Assembly: GCA_003956705.1 (NCBI GenBank)
Contig: QZCP01000841.1
Span: 16,383 to 80,382, forward strand
DNA: 64,000 nucleotides
Source: Brevipalpus yothersi
Taxonomy: Eukaryota > Arthropoda > Arachnida > Trombidiformes > Tenuipalpidae
Reading direction: 5' to 3'
The notes under the pieces: model-generated
The model's database searches: none
What the model was told of the DNA's origin: nothing
What the model saw: only the letters and a program-made list of their open reading frames with translations
Shown here: one piece after another, positions 63,915 through 64,000 of the stretch
Layout of the letters: each line of letters opens with the position of its first letter
Numbering within the stretch: the first letter of the stretch is position 1
Translations under genes and position numbers: made by a program

Positions 63915-64000
<86 letters not shown>
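63915..64000. repeat. (GA)n microsatellite at window end
   Basis: GA units run to the last base and probably continue outside. The array lies in the intron directly upstream of the catenin-like exon at 63683-63889. Confidence 0.95.

Noticed and set aside
1..64000. tRNA, rRNA, CRISPR array, autonomous transposon or viral insertion
   Set aside because: No conserved tRNA arms, rRNA core, spaced repeats, reverse transcriptase or transposase motifs were recognised by eye; a tRNAscan, Rfam and RepeatMasker run would settle it.

Overview
The window is eukaryotic nuclear DNA, AT-rich, with short GT-AG introns (many of 60-150 bp), many long (GA)n/(CT)n microsatellites and one 344-base run of N. Its gene content is clearly arthropod: neurexin IV, Yorkie, an Hr51/PNR-type nuclear receptor, PRMT5, HP1, cytochrome b561 and KATNIP. 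Compact introns, AT-rich sequence and a bacterial-looking GH16 gene would fit an acariform (astigmatid-type) mite, but that placement is inferred from style and not from a marker gene. Nothing points to a prokaryotic, plasmid or viral origin.

Layout. 1-1.9 kb is repeat and gap. 1.93-2.66 kb (+) is an intronless secreted GH16-like protein. 3.38-3.97 kb (+) is an unrecognised basic/acidic terminal exon. 4.05-5.99 kb (-) is a CRAL-TRIO (Sec14-like) protein. 8.98-10.64 kb (+) is a single-RRM lark/RBM4-like protein. 11.72-15.67 kb (+) is neurexin IV, modelled here without the usual N-terminal discoidin domain. 19.5-21.8 kb (+) is Yorkie/YAP with a long CT-rich upstream region. 23.2-23.7 kb (-) is a small secreted cysteine-containing peptide. 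24.9-26.5 kb (+) is a shortened KATNIP-domain gene, followed by a decayed tandem copy (26.65-27.4 kb). 27.9-30.3 kb (-) is PRMT5. 37.7-43.2 kb (+) is a ten-exon NR2E3/Hr51-type nuclear receptor. 44.7-46.9 kb (+) holds two closely spaced genes resembling nucleolar factors (NOPCHAP1-like, then NOL8-like). 47.0-60.3 kb (-) is a four-exon cytochrome b561 gene with an 8.65-kb intron and, inside another intron on the opposite strand, an intronless HP1 gene. 63.4-64 kb (-) is the 3' end of an alpha-catenin/vinculin-family gene that runs off the window.

The genes are unrelated housekeeping and developmental genes with no operon-like logic, apart from the close pair at 44.7-46.9 kb. All exon boundaries were read from splice signals, reading phase and protein family conservation; no transcript evidence was available. 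The most interesting items are the GH16 gene (possible lateral transfer), the KATNIP gene with its decaying twin, neurexin IV without its discoidin domain, the HP1 gene nested in cytochrome b561, a GC-AG intron in cytochrome b561, and the unidentified secreted peptide. No wholly new multi-gene system was found.
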